NCBI GenBank assembly: GCA_036345935.2
Contig: JADWOT020001827.1
Span: 21,001-85,000, forward strand
From: Taenia hydatigena
Taxonomy: Eukaryota > Platyhelminthes > Cestoda > Cyclophyllidea > Taeniidae
Direction of reading: 5' to 3'
Length of the DNA stretch: 64,000 nt
Each line of letters starts with the position of its first letter. Position 1 is the first letter of the stretch. The position numbers and the translations under genes were made by a program. Below are positions 1 to 12,406 of the stretch, piece by piece. The notes beneath the pieces were generated by a model. The model was given only the letters and a program-made list of their open reading frames with translations. It made no database searches and had not been told where the DNA came from.

Positions 1-36
1 AGTAAATGCAGTAAATGCAGTAAATGCAGTAAATGC
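1..36. repeat. 9-bp tandem repeat at window edge
   Basis: Four perfect tandem copies of the unit AGTAAATGC. The array touches the first base of the window, so its true length cannot be seen. Confidence 0.9.
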
Positions 37-83
37 ACGTCAGAAGAGTTAAACGAGCCTAATATGAAGCAGACTAGCAAACT

Positions 84-373
84 TCACGTGAAAATAATAG
101 CTCTGATTTGCATATAAAACGTGGAGGGGGCGACGAGCAATGACAAACAGGAGCGAATTGAAGTGTATCTGAGAGAAGGTTCAAATACTTAGTGCAACTT
201 AGAAAGCTAAAGCACATGAACAGCTGAAAAGTGAACTGCATGCTTTCAGTCTCTATGCTTATCTTCTTGAATGTTTGGACTTACCTATTAAAATACATAG
301 AATCCTCGAATGCACAAAGATCACCAATAGATGTCATCTCTAATCTGATCCAAGACCAGTACTGGGCGAGAAC
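84..373 (-). CDS. Possible last two exons of an unknown minus-strand gene
   Basis: Seen: an open segment at 285-373 follows a good acceptor (ttgtttctag on the minus strand) and ends at a strong donor (gtaagt) in phase 2. A second open segment at 84-168 follows an acceptor in the same phase and ends in TGA at 84-86. Joined, they give about 57 residues with no domain I recognise; the first part is aromatic-rich (AQYWSW). Phase agreement and the strong donor are the only support. No upstream exon was identified, and another candidate last exon on the same strand (512-594) ends in its own stop, so both cannot belong to one transcript. Confidence 0.25.
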
Positions 374-511
374 CTAGAAACAACTTTTTATGGGGCAAAA
401 GTCTTCAACAGAACGTCGTGAGGCATCGCCGTGATTTGTGTCTTTCAGCAATTCAATTTTGAGGTTTTTTAATCTCTGCAGCTTGTAGTTTGATTGTGAC
501 ACACCAACCTG

Positions 512-594
512 TCAATAGCCTCTCTCGACGTCTCTTTTCAACCTCTCAGCCCAGCTTAGCTCATCGTATCGCACCTCATCATAGTCGTTCATTC
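512..594 (-). CDS. Possible terminal exon, unknown protein
   Basis: After an acceptor (agctctag, minus strand) a 26-residue charged segment runs to TGA at 512-514. It contains the stretch YDELSWAERLKRDVERGY, which has the acidic/basic alternation of a helical or coiled-coil tail rather than the usual composition of random frames. The first codon is completed by a base from an upstream exon (phase 1) that I did not find. No family is recognised. It may be a chance frame. Confidence 0.25.
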
Positions 595-3500
595 CTAGAG
601 CTATATTTAGTGTGCAAGTACAAAACCTCTTTCAAGAGGCAATAACCCTACTCAAAAGACATTAACTGCAGCAAATCGGCTGTGTGCCTTAATTGTGCTA
701 AGACACTAGCCGGTAACCATTCTAAATGACCTTCATCTGACTTGATGCTGGTTGGTCACATGGAAGCGCCCAAAATGCACTAATTTCTGCTGCAAATTTT
801 GGATGAGAGAATAAGACTACTGTCCTATTCACATCTTCCTCCTTTCTCTCTCACATTCTTCCCAAAGGGGCTCTCTTGCTTTAGTGTTCTCAAAGCGTTC
901 TCACACGCGTATGTCAGTAGACCATTGCCTTAACGTAAAGGTTCTCAAACAATGAATGATAGATCACCTGCGGCTTATTTTTTCAACGATTATCAGCTAC
1001 ATCCATCCAACAGGCGAGGATCCGCTTGACCTGCACCAGATAAGTGTACACCTTCATTACGGAAACATTGATACCATCGGCTGCAACCCAACAGTGTGTG
1101 CAAAGAGCGGACATTGCAGCAGTAGGCACCAGTAAGTGTTGTCACATCTAGGGATGAGAGATTTGAGGAATCGCATCCTGCCCCAACTTTGATAGGTGTC
1201 AGTGTGCAATCTCTCCCACCTTTATGCATACCCTACCACCTGCCATCATAATTCCTTAAGTGGAACTCGGAAAAAATTAAAAAGGCACACAAAATATGCT
1301 AACTTATCGTTTTGTTTGGCGAACATGTACTTCCACTTGAACTGCAGCACCCTATTTGATTTATCTGTTTGTTTTGTGCCCACGCTGATAATATAAAATC
1401 CTTCCGACAGTGAACACAAATTGCCTCCACCTGCTGTGAGAGTTTTCGCCAGTTTGATGCGCCACGTTGCCAAGTTCGTCCCTCTTTGGCGTTTGCTAAT
1501 CCACAGTCGCCCGCGGTGATGGATGTCCTTGAGACTTTGTGGCTCTCCTCTCTTCCTACCAAGATGTATTCGCTTGAATCTAAAAAAGAATGGAAGTAGA
1601 GAAGCCATGGAAGGAAGAAAGCGATTGATTACGGTGAAGTGAGTTGGTGGGTGGGTAAGTGAGGCAACTCAAGCAAATTGTGGAGCTGAAGTCAAATAGG
1701 ACATCAACCAGCCATCAAACGAGCAACCTCACTTAACCCAGGATGGAACTGTCGATTTGGTTGACTAGAAGAACAAGTATGAAGCAGTGAATGGGATAAA
1801 TGTGCCTTTGCACCCGCATACCCTTAAGCACCCTTGTCATCGGTTAGTGCCTGAGATGCTCCACCTTCAGGTTGATGGTAACTAAATCCCATTGATTAGA
1901 GCGTTTATTTTCTTGTTCCTTTGTTGCCATGCCTTTCGTGAAAGCAAGCAGCATGGTAAGGTCACTCGACCGAAAGAATAAATACGTTGGAGCGGGTTTG
2001 GGTTTATCTACGTGATCCGTTTCTTCGAGTGCACCATCTCGCCCGTTCTCATTCTAAAAATAGCTCTCTCACTTTTCCAACAGTATATGCATGGATAGTT
2101 GTGAGAACAAATTACTTGCAGAAACCCCTTCCAAATAATCTACGCCTTCAAGTAATCATCAAGTCAGTCGCATATGTTCCCCAACGAGGACAAGACGCAG
2201 CTGTGGGGAAGTGTTTTGCTTTGGTTACACCCGTTTTAACTTTTTATCTACTTCTAGTCCATCTTGCGTGTCACCGTAAGATTACCTGCCTAGTGCTGAT
2301 TCCCAATGCTTCGGGCAAGTGAGCCTTGGAGAAATGGAAGTAAATGACAACTTTCACCGGACTGATTGATTAGCCGTGACCCAAATGCGGACGTGTGGCA
2401 TAATGTCATGCAACATGCACTCAGGGCCCTTATCTAAGTACCTGTAAATTTTTCACTTCCTTTTTACAGCCTCATTCTGCAGGAGCACTGACGCATTAGT
2501 TGGTTTAAATGGTTCATTGTAGTGTAAACGAATTGGAGAGAAGTTTTGGGATGGGCCTGCTGCACAAGACAATTCACTCAGGAAACCCATTTAGGGTGGA
2601 TTAAAAAAGCTCGTGTTGATGATATGTAAAATGCTGCTGCTGCTGCTGCAGTTCAGTCAGCTGTGGCACTCGAATGCGGATCTGGTTATTGCAGCTGTTG
2701 TTGGAGCCCTACTTCACCAAGTGAGTGAATGTGTTTCCTTGCCATAGAAGGCGTGAACGCGAGATCACGTCCATTGGGAAATTAGCCTGCTTTAAAAGTG
2801 TTTGTCCTGTGACGCATTTTTCTGTTTTGCATATGCTGCAATAGCTTCACTTCTTAAATGTACGCTAATCTACATCTCCGGTGAGTGTGAGTGTGTGTTC
2901 ATTGGGTTTTGCAAGAGTGTGAGCAGGCGGGTGGGTGGGGTGCTGTTGGTGCTTTTGGTGGTCGCGGTGATGGTGGTGATGGCCATCTGCGAGTATATAG
3001 AGCACACAAGAAGGGATGTTTTATTGTGTTGTGTGACGGCAGTCCTTGGTGTGTAGTTCGATTGACTAGTGTAAGCGGTCACACTGCTTTTGAGGTCCTG
3101 TAAATAGAATATATCAGTACGCAGCACTCTCATTGTCTGACAGGTGGATCTTCTTCTCTACCACCTTCTCTCCCTGCATCGCTCACAACTCGTCAATGAT
3201 TGCGTTTTTTATGATGTTTTCATATGGAATAACACTGTCGTTTCGTTGATAATGCGACAGGGTGATTTTGTTAACAAAATGCTTTCCTACTTCCCTTCCT
3301 CATCCTCGATCTCTTTTTGTGATCTCGGTCTGTCTGCAACCTCTGCTACCCTAGCCAATGTGCGATCAAATATTCACCCTGACGCCAACTCCTACCGAGC
3401 GTCGATTCAGTGGTAATAACACTCCAGTCAAAGAAACTGTTAGCAGGCAGGCCTAGCATGGGATAAGGTCTTCTTTGGCAAAGGTCTTCTTTGTTTAAAT

Positions 3501-5840
3501 GACTGCCTCTTTTAATGCGCTACGATACACGCATTACTCCATAGAACACGAAGAACGTTTGATAAGAGAAGGGAAGGAAGGTATAATGTGTTTGCCAACG
3601 AATGTAGTACTTAAGGTTGTGAGGGCAATTTAAAAGTGACAGATGGATACATTAACTATTCTGACTAAGTCATCAAGGCTTCTTTGGATAAGCAAATATT
3701 CATCACAATTTTTATGCCATTTGTCAAAGAAAACAGGTCTAGAATGTACTAGCGGCCTTAACAACTCTCCTTATTCCCTACATCTTTACACTTAACGTCT
3801 GTCGCATTTCATCCGCACTTGGTCTGGATGCCTTCTGTGTGCAGCTACTGACCATGCTTCAGTAACCGACTCGCAATGATGCGTAGTCAAGTAAAATGAA
3901 GGTAACGCTCTAAATCATCACCGTGGTCTGTTTGCATCAGCAGCCTACTAATCACTAATGGCTTATAAATTATCCTCTGAATCGCGTCTTTGCCAAGGCT
4001 AATTCTTCTGCAAGGCAGAAGTAAATGCCCAGACACGCAAGTGCATTCCTCTGGTCTTTGCACGACCATGTCAACGACCCCACCCACCAATAGACGGCTA
4101 TGTTTAGCAATGGTGGAATGGGTGGTCTACGAGCACACGTGATACAGTCACGACAAAATGTACTAAATTTTAAACTACGTGATCCTCGATCACATTAGGC
4201 AACAGTTTGCACACCCCTACGTCCAAATTAGAATCTTAGAATGGTGCCATTCCTGGTGATTTTCCACAGTCTGCAAACATAACCACCATAGATTTACTAG
4301 AGCACTTAAAGAAGGCAAAGCACTGCTGCATTGCTTGTGCTCTGGAAACAAGCAACTCTAAATCCATTACCACCATTTCCGTCCCACTTCAATTTCTGAG
4401 TTCTCTATACCGCTCGAACCCAAACTACCATCAGACGACATGAGGTGATGAAAATCATCATTTGAAATGATTTAAATAAAATTGGATATAAAAAATTAAC
4501 GCATTACCTGGATCTTATTCAAACGCAAAGGCTGCTAGAAGGTAATTTTTTGGTGGGAGGAGATCTTGCGTTGCTATGCAACAAGTTTTATTGCTTCGGG
4601 GCGTTGTTGCCTCACCGCCTAATGAAGACGAGGTTGTGGGTGAAGAGGACAGTTCTCACTACTAACTTTGTGCGGGCGATGGGATTTAACAGGCAGTAAA
4701 AATAGCTTAGGCGAGCAGTCAACCCAGTGTGACTCATCTCCTCCTCTTTTCCACCTTGGTGTCCATTCATCTCATTTCCTTTTACCTATTAGACCTCTCA
4801 TTCCAAGTATAAACCAAGTGTTCATGAGATATTTGAAGCTTTCAAGCCTTCTTTGATCCACTAGTGAATGCTTCATTCATGCTCTACCACAACTAGTAAT
4901 TCACTTCGCGATATGCATCAACCTCCTTCTTGCAACGCTCATTTAGTTGAGAGCTTGTTCTAAACATTAACTTGCAGCATTTTCATGATGGCTAAAAGCA
5001 CCAAACACCTCTGCGATCCCATGTGCTTTAATTTGGTGGTCTTGCATACTTTTGCTATTGAATATTTACTACATCCATTGCGAAGCGTCGAGGCAGCTAA
5101 AGCTTCATGGGACCTGCTACACAGGTGAGAGGGTACACAACAATAAGGACAGTCACTGACAAGCATGCGAATGTCTTCTAAGATGCGCTTAATTTTAGTG
5201 GGCATTCTGTGACCCTTTCTACAAAAACAAATCTGGATTTGGGTGAAGATATTACCGTCGAGTGAGTGATATTGTTGGAGGTGTTTCTTAGACCCATACG
5301 AGCCCTTGTGAGCCCTGTCACAATCATTAACAAATTAATAACACGGGATTTGTGCATTTTGTGCAGCGATTGAAGAGCATCAATCATCATGGAAACCATG
5401 CCAACCTTAATCTGACCTAAGGTCGTCTACATGACCTCACTTTCTGTAGGCCGTGGCTCCAAGACTCCTAGTGGGGAGAGGGGAGACGTGACTGTTTCGG
5501 CATAACGAGGATGTGTTTCACTGAACCGGTTGGCAGCACATAAGTCCCACTACGCACTATGTGCTTCCGCCGAAAACTCAACCAGCGTGTTGCACAATGC
5601 ACAACCTCTGCATTTGTCAAATCTACGTACGTCCAATTTTCTTTTCACTCTAAAAGTGCGATGGTAGATGTCAATTCGTTTTTGCGACTTCCAACTCTAC
5701 GCATAGCGCTCTACAAGGATCTCTTCCAAAGATCAGTTTATTTATTAATTTTTGAACATCGAAGCATGCTACGAGAACCACAAAGCAGTTGGAACAGCAA
5801 AACACTAACATTAGAGCCACGAAATGAAAGTCAGCCAGGG
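595..5840. other. Long stretch with no supportable gene
   Basis: I found no convincing exon chain on either strand. A short CTG run lies at about 2633-2650 and a G+T-rich tract at about 2880-2960. Open frames here (for example 1246-1608 and 5178-5399 on the minus strand, 3144-3416 on the plus strand) have no splice context, domain or composition that would set them apart from chance. Confidence 0.5.
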
Positions 5841-6432
5841 TCAATCCGCAGACGCTTCACGGATGGAGTCAATAACCCGCCTTATCAGCTCTACTAATTT
5901 CTTCATACCCTCCTCTTCACTAGCCTGCCTTTTATCTGGTCCAGCACCAAGCTTTTTTGCAGACGTCTCATTGCCATACGTCTTCTCGCCGGCCTTCTTT
6001 GTTATGTGGCGCTGGTTCCGGAACCATGTCTTATCCTAACAGAAAAGTCAAAATTATGACGAGGTTTGATTGCTCATTCGTAGACAGTCAAGCACTGCAC
6101 ACTTTTAGCTGTCTAGTAAACAGTTAAATTAGCACCTTGGTGCTCCACTAACCTGAGTCTCCGTCAATTTGATTCGACGCGCCAGATCTTTGCATTCATG
6201 TATATTAAGGTATTTTTTTCTTGTTGAAGCATTTCATCATCTTACCAATTTGGTAGGAGGTGAAGATAAACCCTGCGTCTGCCTTCACTTTGTGTCTCAA
6301 TGTCTGACGTACCTGAGATTGTTCTGCGATTGGCGGTGCACAAGCTGACTGTAGTTGCGGGCTGCCTCGTAGGTCATCATCCGCCTCTGAATTACATCAA
6401 GGGAAACACGGTGTCTTTTCCGATCAGGATAC
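5841..6432 (-). pseudogene. Divergent homeobox gene, with apparent frame lesions
   Basis: Three minus-strand exons are visible: 6313-6432, 6153-6272 and 5841-6035 (TGA at 5841-5843). Exons 2 and 3 together encode a homeodomain. Using standard numbering one can place F8, T9, Q12, M16, F20, Y25, L26, L34, A35, L40, Q44, W48, F49, N51 and R53; the helix 2/3 region reads ARRIKLTETQ then DKTWFRNQRH. Unusual residues are D45 (usually V), R50 (usually Q) and Q52 (usually R). The tail after the homeodomain is Lys/Glu-rich and ends in SIREASAD. Two problems argue for decay or assembly error: a run of seven A (plus-strand T run, 6213-6219) must lose one base to keep the homeodomain in frame, and exon 1 leaves in phase 2 while exon 2 needs phase 1. 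Exon 1 encodes a basic segment (DRKRHRVSLDVIQRR). The family is a homeodomain transcription factor; the class cannot be assigned by eye. Confidence 0.7.
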
Positions 6433-6786
6433 CTGTCAACGCAGTTAACAGGACTCCAAAATAATCCCAGCACAATAAAACGAACCAATTATTAATCCTA
6501 GCCTAAATATCTCTTTAGTATTTTTAAAGCTATGGCTAAATTGGCGTCGCAAAGAAATGATCTTGACGTCCATTTACTGTCTATTTTAAAACGGTGGACT
6601 AAAAGGCATGAGCAATGCTGATCAAATCGTTACCATTTCTACGGTATCACCATCGTGGATGACAATCAAACGCGACGACCGAATAGAAAGCGAAATTAAA
6701 TCATATTGGCTAAATGAACATTTAGCAGTTGTGCAGCCCTTGAGGTCAGTCGATCGAAAAACGAGTCAGCATTGCAAATAAAAGGC

Positions 6787-7998
6787 ATGGAGGCTGGTAA
6801 GTTTGATTTGGTGAAGTTTATTTCTCACGGGTCCTATTCCCTTGTCTATGAGGTGGTCTACACTCAAAGACAAAACGTAACCACGACAGCTATGACTTGT
6901 GCGTTGAAGCGCTTCTACTTGCGAAACAGATCTGCTGTACGGTGCTCTCTTCAAGAACACCAAATTCTCGTGCGACTTGCTAGGGAGGAGGAGCAGTCAC
7001 CGTTTATAGTTACCCTGATTGAAAGTCTACTAATTCACGAGGCTCCAGCCCTTGTGCTGCGCAAAGGAAGCGGTTTCGGCCTGCGGGATCTCATCTCAAC
7101 TCTTGGCCCCCTCGGTGAAAAGCACGCAAGATTTCACAGCTGCGAGATTATCTGTGGTCTAAAGCATCTTCATGCAATGCGCATCGTCTACTTGGACATC
7201 AAGCCCATCAATGTGCTTACTGACGATTCGGGTCACATTTTCATTACTGACTTTGATCGTTCACATGACATGTCGCGGGGGGCGGCACCTTCCAAGAAGA
7301 CGGGCTTCACCGGAACACCCTTCTACATGGCACCTGAAGTGAAGAAAGGAGTGGACATCACGACGAGGACGGACGTCTGGAGCCTGGGCATTCTCGCCGC
7401 CTGTATCATGTACGGTCACTCCACTGCTCAGGACTGGTTACGCATGTGCCGTTTCATGGTTGATCGCTTGCCAAACGTGTCCGTACCTCTACGCGACGTC
7501 TTCAAGGCTTGCCTCACACACAATCACAACAAGCGTGTAGACATTGATAGTGTAGAACGTCTTGAGTTCTTTAAAAACGTCGACGGGAAGGAAGTGGTGG
7601 CTTGCAAAATGAAATCACCGCACCAACCCTCCAAGCCTAAAACTTTGGCAGCTAAGGCGAAATATGGCCTCAACTCCAACGACCACATGCTACTGGTGGC
7701 TGTATCCGATAGGAACATGCCACTGACAAGCAGACATCATCGAGACACGCATGACAAGCATGGTGTGCGTCGTGTTGTGCCAGTCTCACCAAATGGCAAG
7801 GGTCCGGCATGGGTTGGACTGACAGCCAAGAAGATTAATGAACTGTTCGCCAATTTGGGCTTCATCAATCCTCACCTCCTCCAATCATCCCGTGGTTCCA
7901 ATGAAACGCAGACTGTTGATTTTGACAAAGTGGTGTGTTTCGAGTTGAAGCAGCATAAAGTGGAAGGTACTTCATATCCAACGGAGCATAATAAGTGA
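6787..7998 (+). CDS. Intronless AGC-like Ser/Thr protein kinase with altered catalytic motifs
   Basis: A 403-residue protein kinase domain protein in one uninterrupted frame. I chose the ATG at 6787, which has a G at +4; an alternative non-ATG start lies 15 bases upstream. Motifs, numbered from this Met: glycine loop SHGSYSLVY (13-21) with only the middle Gly kept; ATP-anchoring Lys41 in CALKRF; helix C Glu57 in SLQEHQIL; catalytic loop VYLDIKPINVL with Asp137, Lys139 and Asn142 but Leu in place of the Arg of HRD; metal motif DFD (155-157) instead of DFG; GTPFYMAPE with Glu184; and DVWSLG. The EHQIL, PFIV and GTPxYxAPE wording is AGC-like. After about residue 265 the C-terminal region is basic and unrecognised. 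Lys, both Asp and Asn are present, so activity is possible, but DFD and YLD are unusual. Two decayed relatives lie at 36.0-37.3 kb. Intronlessness suggests an old retrocopy origin. Confidence 0.9.
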   Translation: MEAGKFDLVKFISHGSYSLVYEVVYTQRQNVTTTAMTCALKRFYLRNRSAVRCSLQEHQILVRLAREEEQSPFIVTLIESLLIHEAPALVLRKGSGFGLRDLISTLGPLGEKHARFHSCEIICGLKHLHAMRIVYLDIKPINVLTDDSGHIFITDFDRSHDMSRGAAPSKKTGFTGTPFYMAPEVKKGVDITTRTDVWSLGILAACIMYGHSTAQDWLRMCRFMVDRLPNVSVPLRDVFKACLTHNHNKRVDIDSVERLEFFKNVDGKEVVACKMKSPHQPSKPKTLAAKAKYGLNSNDHMLLVAVSDRNMPLTSRHHRDTHDKHGVRRVVPVSPNGKGPAWVGLTAKKINELFANLGFINPHLLQSSRGSNETQTVDFDKVVCFELKQHKVEGTSYPTEHNK

Positions 7999-8189
7999 CC
8001 TATAGTGGGTCTTCATTTGCTGTGTCGGTGTGCAGGAAGAGTCTCACTTTTGGAAAGGCAAAACGAATGCTTTATTAATCAGCCACTAACTCAGGCTCAA
8101 GAAATCGGTCAGCTACATTTAATCTGCAACCAATGTAGCAATTTTAGACTTTAGCTTTTTGTGTTGATGGCTGTGTCCTGTTTGGCTGT

Positions 8190-8195
8190 AATAAA
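8190..8195 (+). terminator. Polyadenylation signal of the kinase gene
   Basis: Canonical AATAAA about 190 bases after the kinase stop codon, on the same strand. Confidence 0.6.
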
Positions 8196-8573
8196 CACTT
8201 ATATGTTGATGAGGAGCCTTTCGTACATTAATGCACAGCTATTGTATGTGGAGAATCAAACAAATATCAAAGAAGCCCAATTTTAGGTTCTTATGATCGA
8301 AGGATCACCTTGAAAAGTATTGCAAAGGCTTTTTTCTTTTAACAACATCGACTGCCTTCATAGATTGGTCTTCTCCTTTCATCGTTCGAGCATCGTCTTA
8401 ATGTGCTTGTCGATATTCGCCAATGAGGATCTGTACCATGACTTAAGACAGCCCAGTCAGCAGTCAGCATGAATCTGACAAGATCTGCCGGCATTTGATT
8501 AAATGCTGATTTCCACTCCTTTTTATTAATTTGAGCGGCCTGCAAGCCAGATGCCAAGCGACCTCTGTTATAC

Positions 8574-8623
8574 CGATTGTAGTAGCCATCACTGGACAGC
8601 CATGCATTGAAGATCCCATTCAT
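8574..8623 (-). CDS. Possible first coding exon of the homeobox locus
   Basis: An ATG at 8621-8623 opens 16 codons ending in GGYYNR-type residues at a gtataa donor in phase 2. That is the phase needed to enter the 6313-6432 exon, giving the junction GYYNR-YPDRKRHR. If correct, the 6.8-kb kinase gene sits inside a roughly 2.1-kb homeobox intron on the opposite strand. The donor is weak and the exon is short, so this may be coincidence. The same frame stays open to 8339. Confidence 0.25.
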
Positions 8624-11600
8624 TTACATACGAATGTAAAATGTGGTTTGGGTTCGCGAGAGAAGATTAAGGCAGTGATTGGATCTCTGCACGTTTTACA
8701 GCCTCCTCTATGTTGGTTGACAAGGCAGAAACGAAATGCACGCCAAGTCGGATTCGCATTCTCGGTTTGTCAATGCTCCATCACCAACTTTTGAACCAAT
8801 AAATAGATTGATCGTGGACCCAGCACCCGAGAGCCATAGAAGGACTTTGCTGTAAGGTCAAGGAGAGTGGCACTCTTAGTCTCCACACACACTAAAGCAT
8901 GATAGAGATAAATAATCTCTTAAAGCCGCACAAACTTGCATCAACCCTTGCTGGTGAAACAGAGTCCTGGATAGCCCAAACTAAATCCAATCAAAAGTGT
9001 TTGTAGGCTGCGAATTTGGGTTCCTTAAAAGGAATTCAAATTCTATTTAATTGCTCATGCAGAAGGACGCGCATAACGCGCTGTTAAGTGACGCGGATGG
9101 AGGCGTGCTCTAATCAGCATAACAATAGTACTGATGGGAAAGTTAGTCGATGACATAAATTGCTACAAGCAGAAAGGAGGTTGGTGGTAGTTGTGCAACA
9201 AATAAAGGCGGTTTCGTGCAAGTAATGTGCTACATATAAGCCGTTACATAATTCTAACAAGGCTTGTCGCATAGAGCAAGATAAAGTGAGAAGAGATTTA
9301 ATGGCAGGACTTTGAGAGCCAGCAACTCTGAAGGAGGACCTGCGCGTGTTAACGTTTTCGGTTCTTGCCTTGTATGGAAAGTATCAATGCAGCTCAGACT
9401 GAGTCTAAGAGCTGAAAGTAATTGGCTGGCTCTGCGAGGGCCTAGAAGACGCAAAGGAGGATTTGGGTTGGGGCAGGGGACTCGCTGTTAAATGACTTTG
9501 GAGGTGCTCGGTTTGTTCTCGTGCATAACCGTGTGAGTAGCTGAGTTGCTCTGAGACAAAAGGGGTAGAAATAGTGTTCTGTGCTGCACTGTGCTGCTCT
9601 AACCTTTGCTGTACTAGGCTATGTTACACCATCGTTGACGTTGTACCCCGTCATTGTTAAAAAGGGAAACGAAAGGGAGTAGACCAAACGTAGGTAGCAG
9701 TCGAGCATGCTAGGTAGTAGAATGCGCAGAATTTCGTGCGTTCTTTTTATCTGTGTGTTCTGTTCTGAGAGAATAGATAAATATTTATTTTGCTGCAAAA
9801 TAATGACGGATTTTGTGAAGGAAACATTTGATGCAGCCTTTGTCTTGTGGAACTAATATTATTACGCCTTACTATGCGGATTTTTGCAACAGTGGCTAAC
9901 TGAATCACTGGTAGGTTTGACTACCGTTCGGTTGCCTTAATTTCAGTGACATGGAAGTCTATCTCGAAAGCTCTCCAGCGACTTGGTTCTGCATGCAGTC
10001 CTACCAAAGAACCTTGGTCTGCTGTATGATACTTTGGGTACTGCCGTATGATTTCCGCTAAAATAATATGTTTGATTTTGGTATATGCTCGATTCAGTCG
10101 CAGGCTGTTGTTTTTATGATAGTATTATTAAAAAGGACTTTGGCTCATATAAGTAGTTTGTTGGGCAAATATCCCTATTAAGACTGCTAATATGGAAAGT
10201 TACTCGTTTTATACCTCAGTCTGGTCAAAATGATGCCAGCTTTTGCCAACAGTAAACTTCGAGCTTTGTCAAAATTCATTCGTGCTACATTTGTAGTAGT
10301 TAGGATGCTGACACTAATGTCCTAGTTTGCGAATTCACTAACAGACCTTGTAAAGACAGTTGTGTAAAGACTTTCATGTTAGGTCTATAGGCTTAAAGGT
10401 TTTGTCGACATGACCAAAGTTTTAAATAGTTAGAAGCGCAATTCTAACACGTTTCCAATCACTTTTTATTCAAAAAATTTAAGCTTAAGACTGCAACACC
10501 AGAGATGGAATTTGATTTGTTGATTGCAAGTTCAAGTGTTTTCAATGTGGCCTCTTAGCTTCATTTTGAATTAATTAATATGTTAGCACTAATGGTGAAA
10601 ATGGACCTCGTTAGGTCGGTTTGCGACGTGTGAGGTGGATAAACTTTACTGGTAAATGTCCACAGGGCATTAGTTTCGTACCTGTTTTAGTCGCACTTTG
10701 AAACTGCAAGTACGCTTTATCCCAGTGACATCGCTGCATTTGCTAAGATGAATCCACCATCTCAACTGACTAGATGCTGTACATGCTTGTTCAAATGCAC
10801 TTTTTAGGCGAGAAGCAACAGGAAGTGCAAACCTTGTGCTGAAGTACCTTTTTGAGTACCTCCTAGTGTACTCAAGAGCGTTAGCGGGCATAGCCACCGA
10901 CGTCACACACTTCATCTATTAATTTTTCCATTTGTGTCTTTACATGACCGCTTTCACAAATTCCAAAATGGGACTGTTATCGCTTTTACTTGCGATGGAG
11001 AATAGGTAAAGAAAGAGGCATTTGTTTAGCAAATGAGCATTGACAATTGGCACCACTCAGCATCCGTTTCGTCAACGCTAAATCATTACCTTCTGGCAGC
11101 CCTGCCATCATTTGTGGAAATAACGCTGCAATTGAAACTGCTTTATGTAGCCAACGCACTTTATGCTTTAGGATATTTGACGAGGATGACACAATCGGTC
11201 ATTTTCACTAAAGCAAACATCTATGCATGGATTATCTTTGGTTCCAGGCACTGCAATGCCATCACAGTTGCAATTGTGGTATGATAATTGACCATACCAA
11301 ATGTCCCTGAGTAACAGTACCACCAGAATCGGAAGGCTATCAAGCCAATAGTTAGGACCATTTTGACAAGAGATAAATTCTTTACTACATAACTGGGGAA
11401 CGAGACGACGTTGCTTGCCATATGTACTATGCGAAGTTGCTAAATTTTGATACTATAAACAACCTAACATTCGGGGCTCCGCCCAAAAACCTATTCTAGT
11501 TATTAACAAAATGCCACCATCCCAGTTTCGTTGCATTCCGAAACTTTCTTCATGGTCTTAAAAGACCTCCTCATCAAAGACATGCACAATCTGACCAACT

Positions 11601-12406
11601 GTTTGACCTCTTTGTCAACATCACTGTCTATAGAACTCGGATTCGCGAAGTTGTAAATACGTTAAGGAAGATCATGCTTCAGAATCCACTCCAAATTAAA
11701 CACTCTGGCTTGGCACTGTATCAAAGTAGTACTATTGTCGACATCAGTCTTGCTATTCGCTTTATTATGAGCATGTGAATGACCTCGAATGAAAATCGGG
11801 CCAATAAATGAACATGAACCTTATTTTAAAGTGTTTATTTTTCACTTTTTGGATGCATGCATTAATATCTGCAAGCATTAGAGGGTTCGGTATTCAAAAG
11901 TGCTTATTTCTTGGTCAATGCCATACATTAACTCGCTTTTGCCTCATTTTGCAATGAAACGCACTAAATCGCCTTAAGCACCTTAAGGATCACCATAGGG
12001 TCAAGGTCGTTAATTTTGGCAACAATGATACCCTTGTTGTAGTCTTACTTATCTGCACCCCAAACAGTACCAAACTCTTGCGATTGAACATCCGTCTCAC
12101 CGCAAAAAATTTGCTCATAAATGCATAAATTAAGACAAGAGACCTGCTTGAGTTTCATGAGTTCCCATCTTGAGTTAACCCATCAGACCGTAGATGGAGA
12201 TATGGGAAGCAGAGTTGTGGAAATGGTCGAATAGTAGAATTCATCTGTACGGCTTTTGATGGCGATTCATTAAAATAGTGCAAACAATTATAAGTTACTG
12301 AACGATGGAGTTCGCTGCGCTTAATTCAAAATTACGACTGGGTACCTATAAGTAATACGTTAATGAGTGCTGTAATGCAGATGTTTTCAGCAGCATTTTT
12401 TAATGA
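8624..12406. other. Gene-free stretch
   Basis: No exon chain was found. It holds one copy of a dispersed repeat (about 10974-11123, minus orientation) listed separately. Open frames at 9254-9454, 10670-10915 and 11221-11421 on the minus strand lack splice signals and domain motifs. Confidence 0.5.
10974..11123 (-). repeat. Dispersed repeat, copy 1
   Basis: Read on the minus strand this matches the plus strand at 18927-19078 for about 150 bases with clear but imperfect identity, for example TTTCCACAAATGATG versus TTTCCACAAATAATG, and CCAATTGTCAATGC versus TCAATTGTCAATGC. In both copies the same frame is open and ends in a stop after NCQCxFAxQ, but no family is recognised. It could be a relic of a mobile element or of a duplicated exon. 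Confidence 0.6.
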
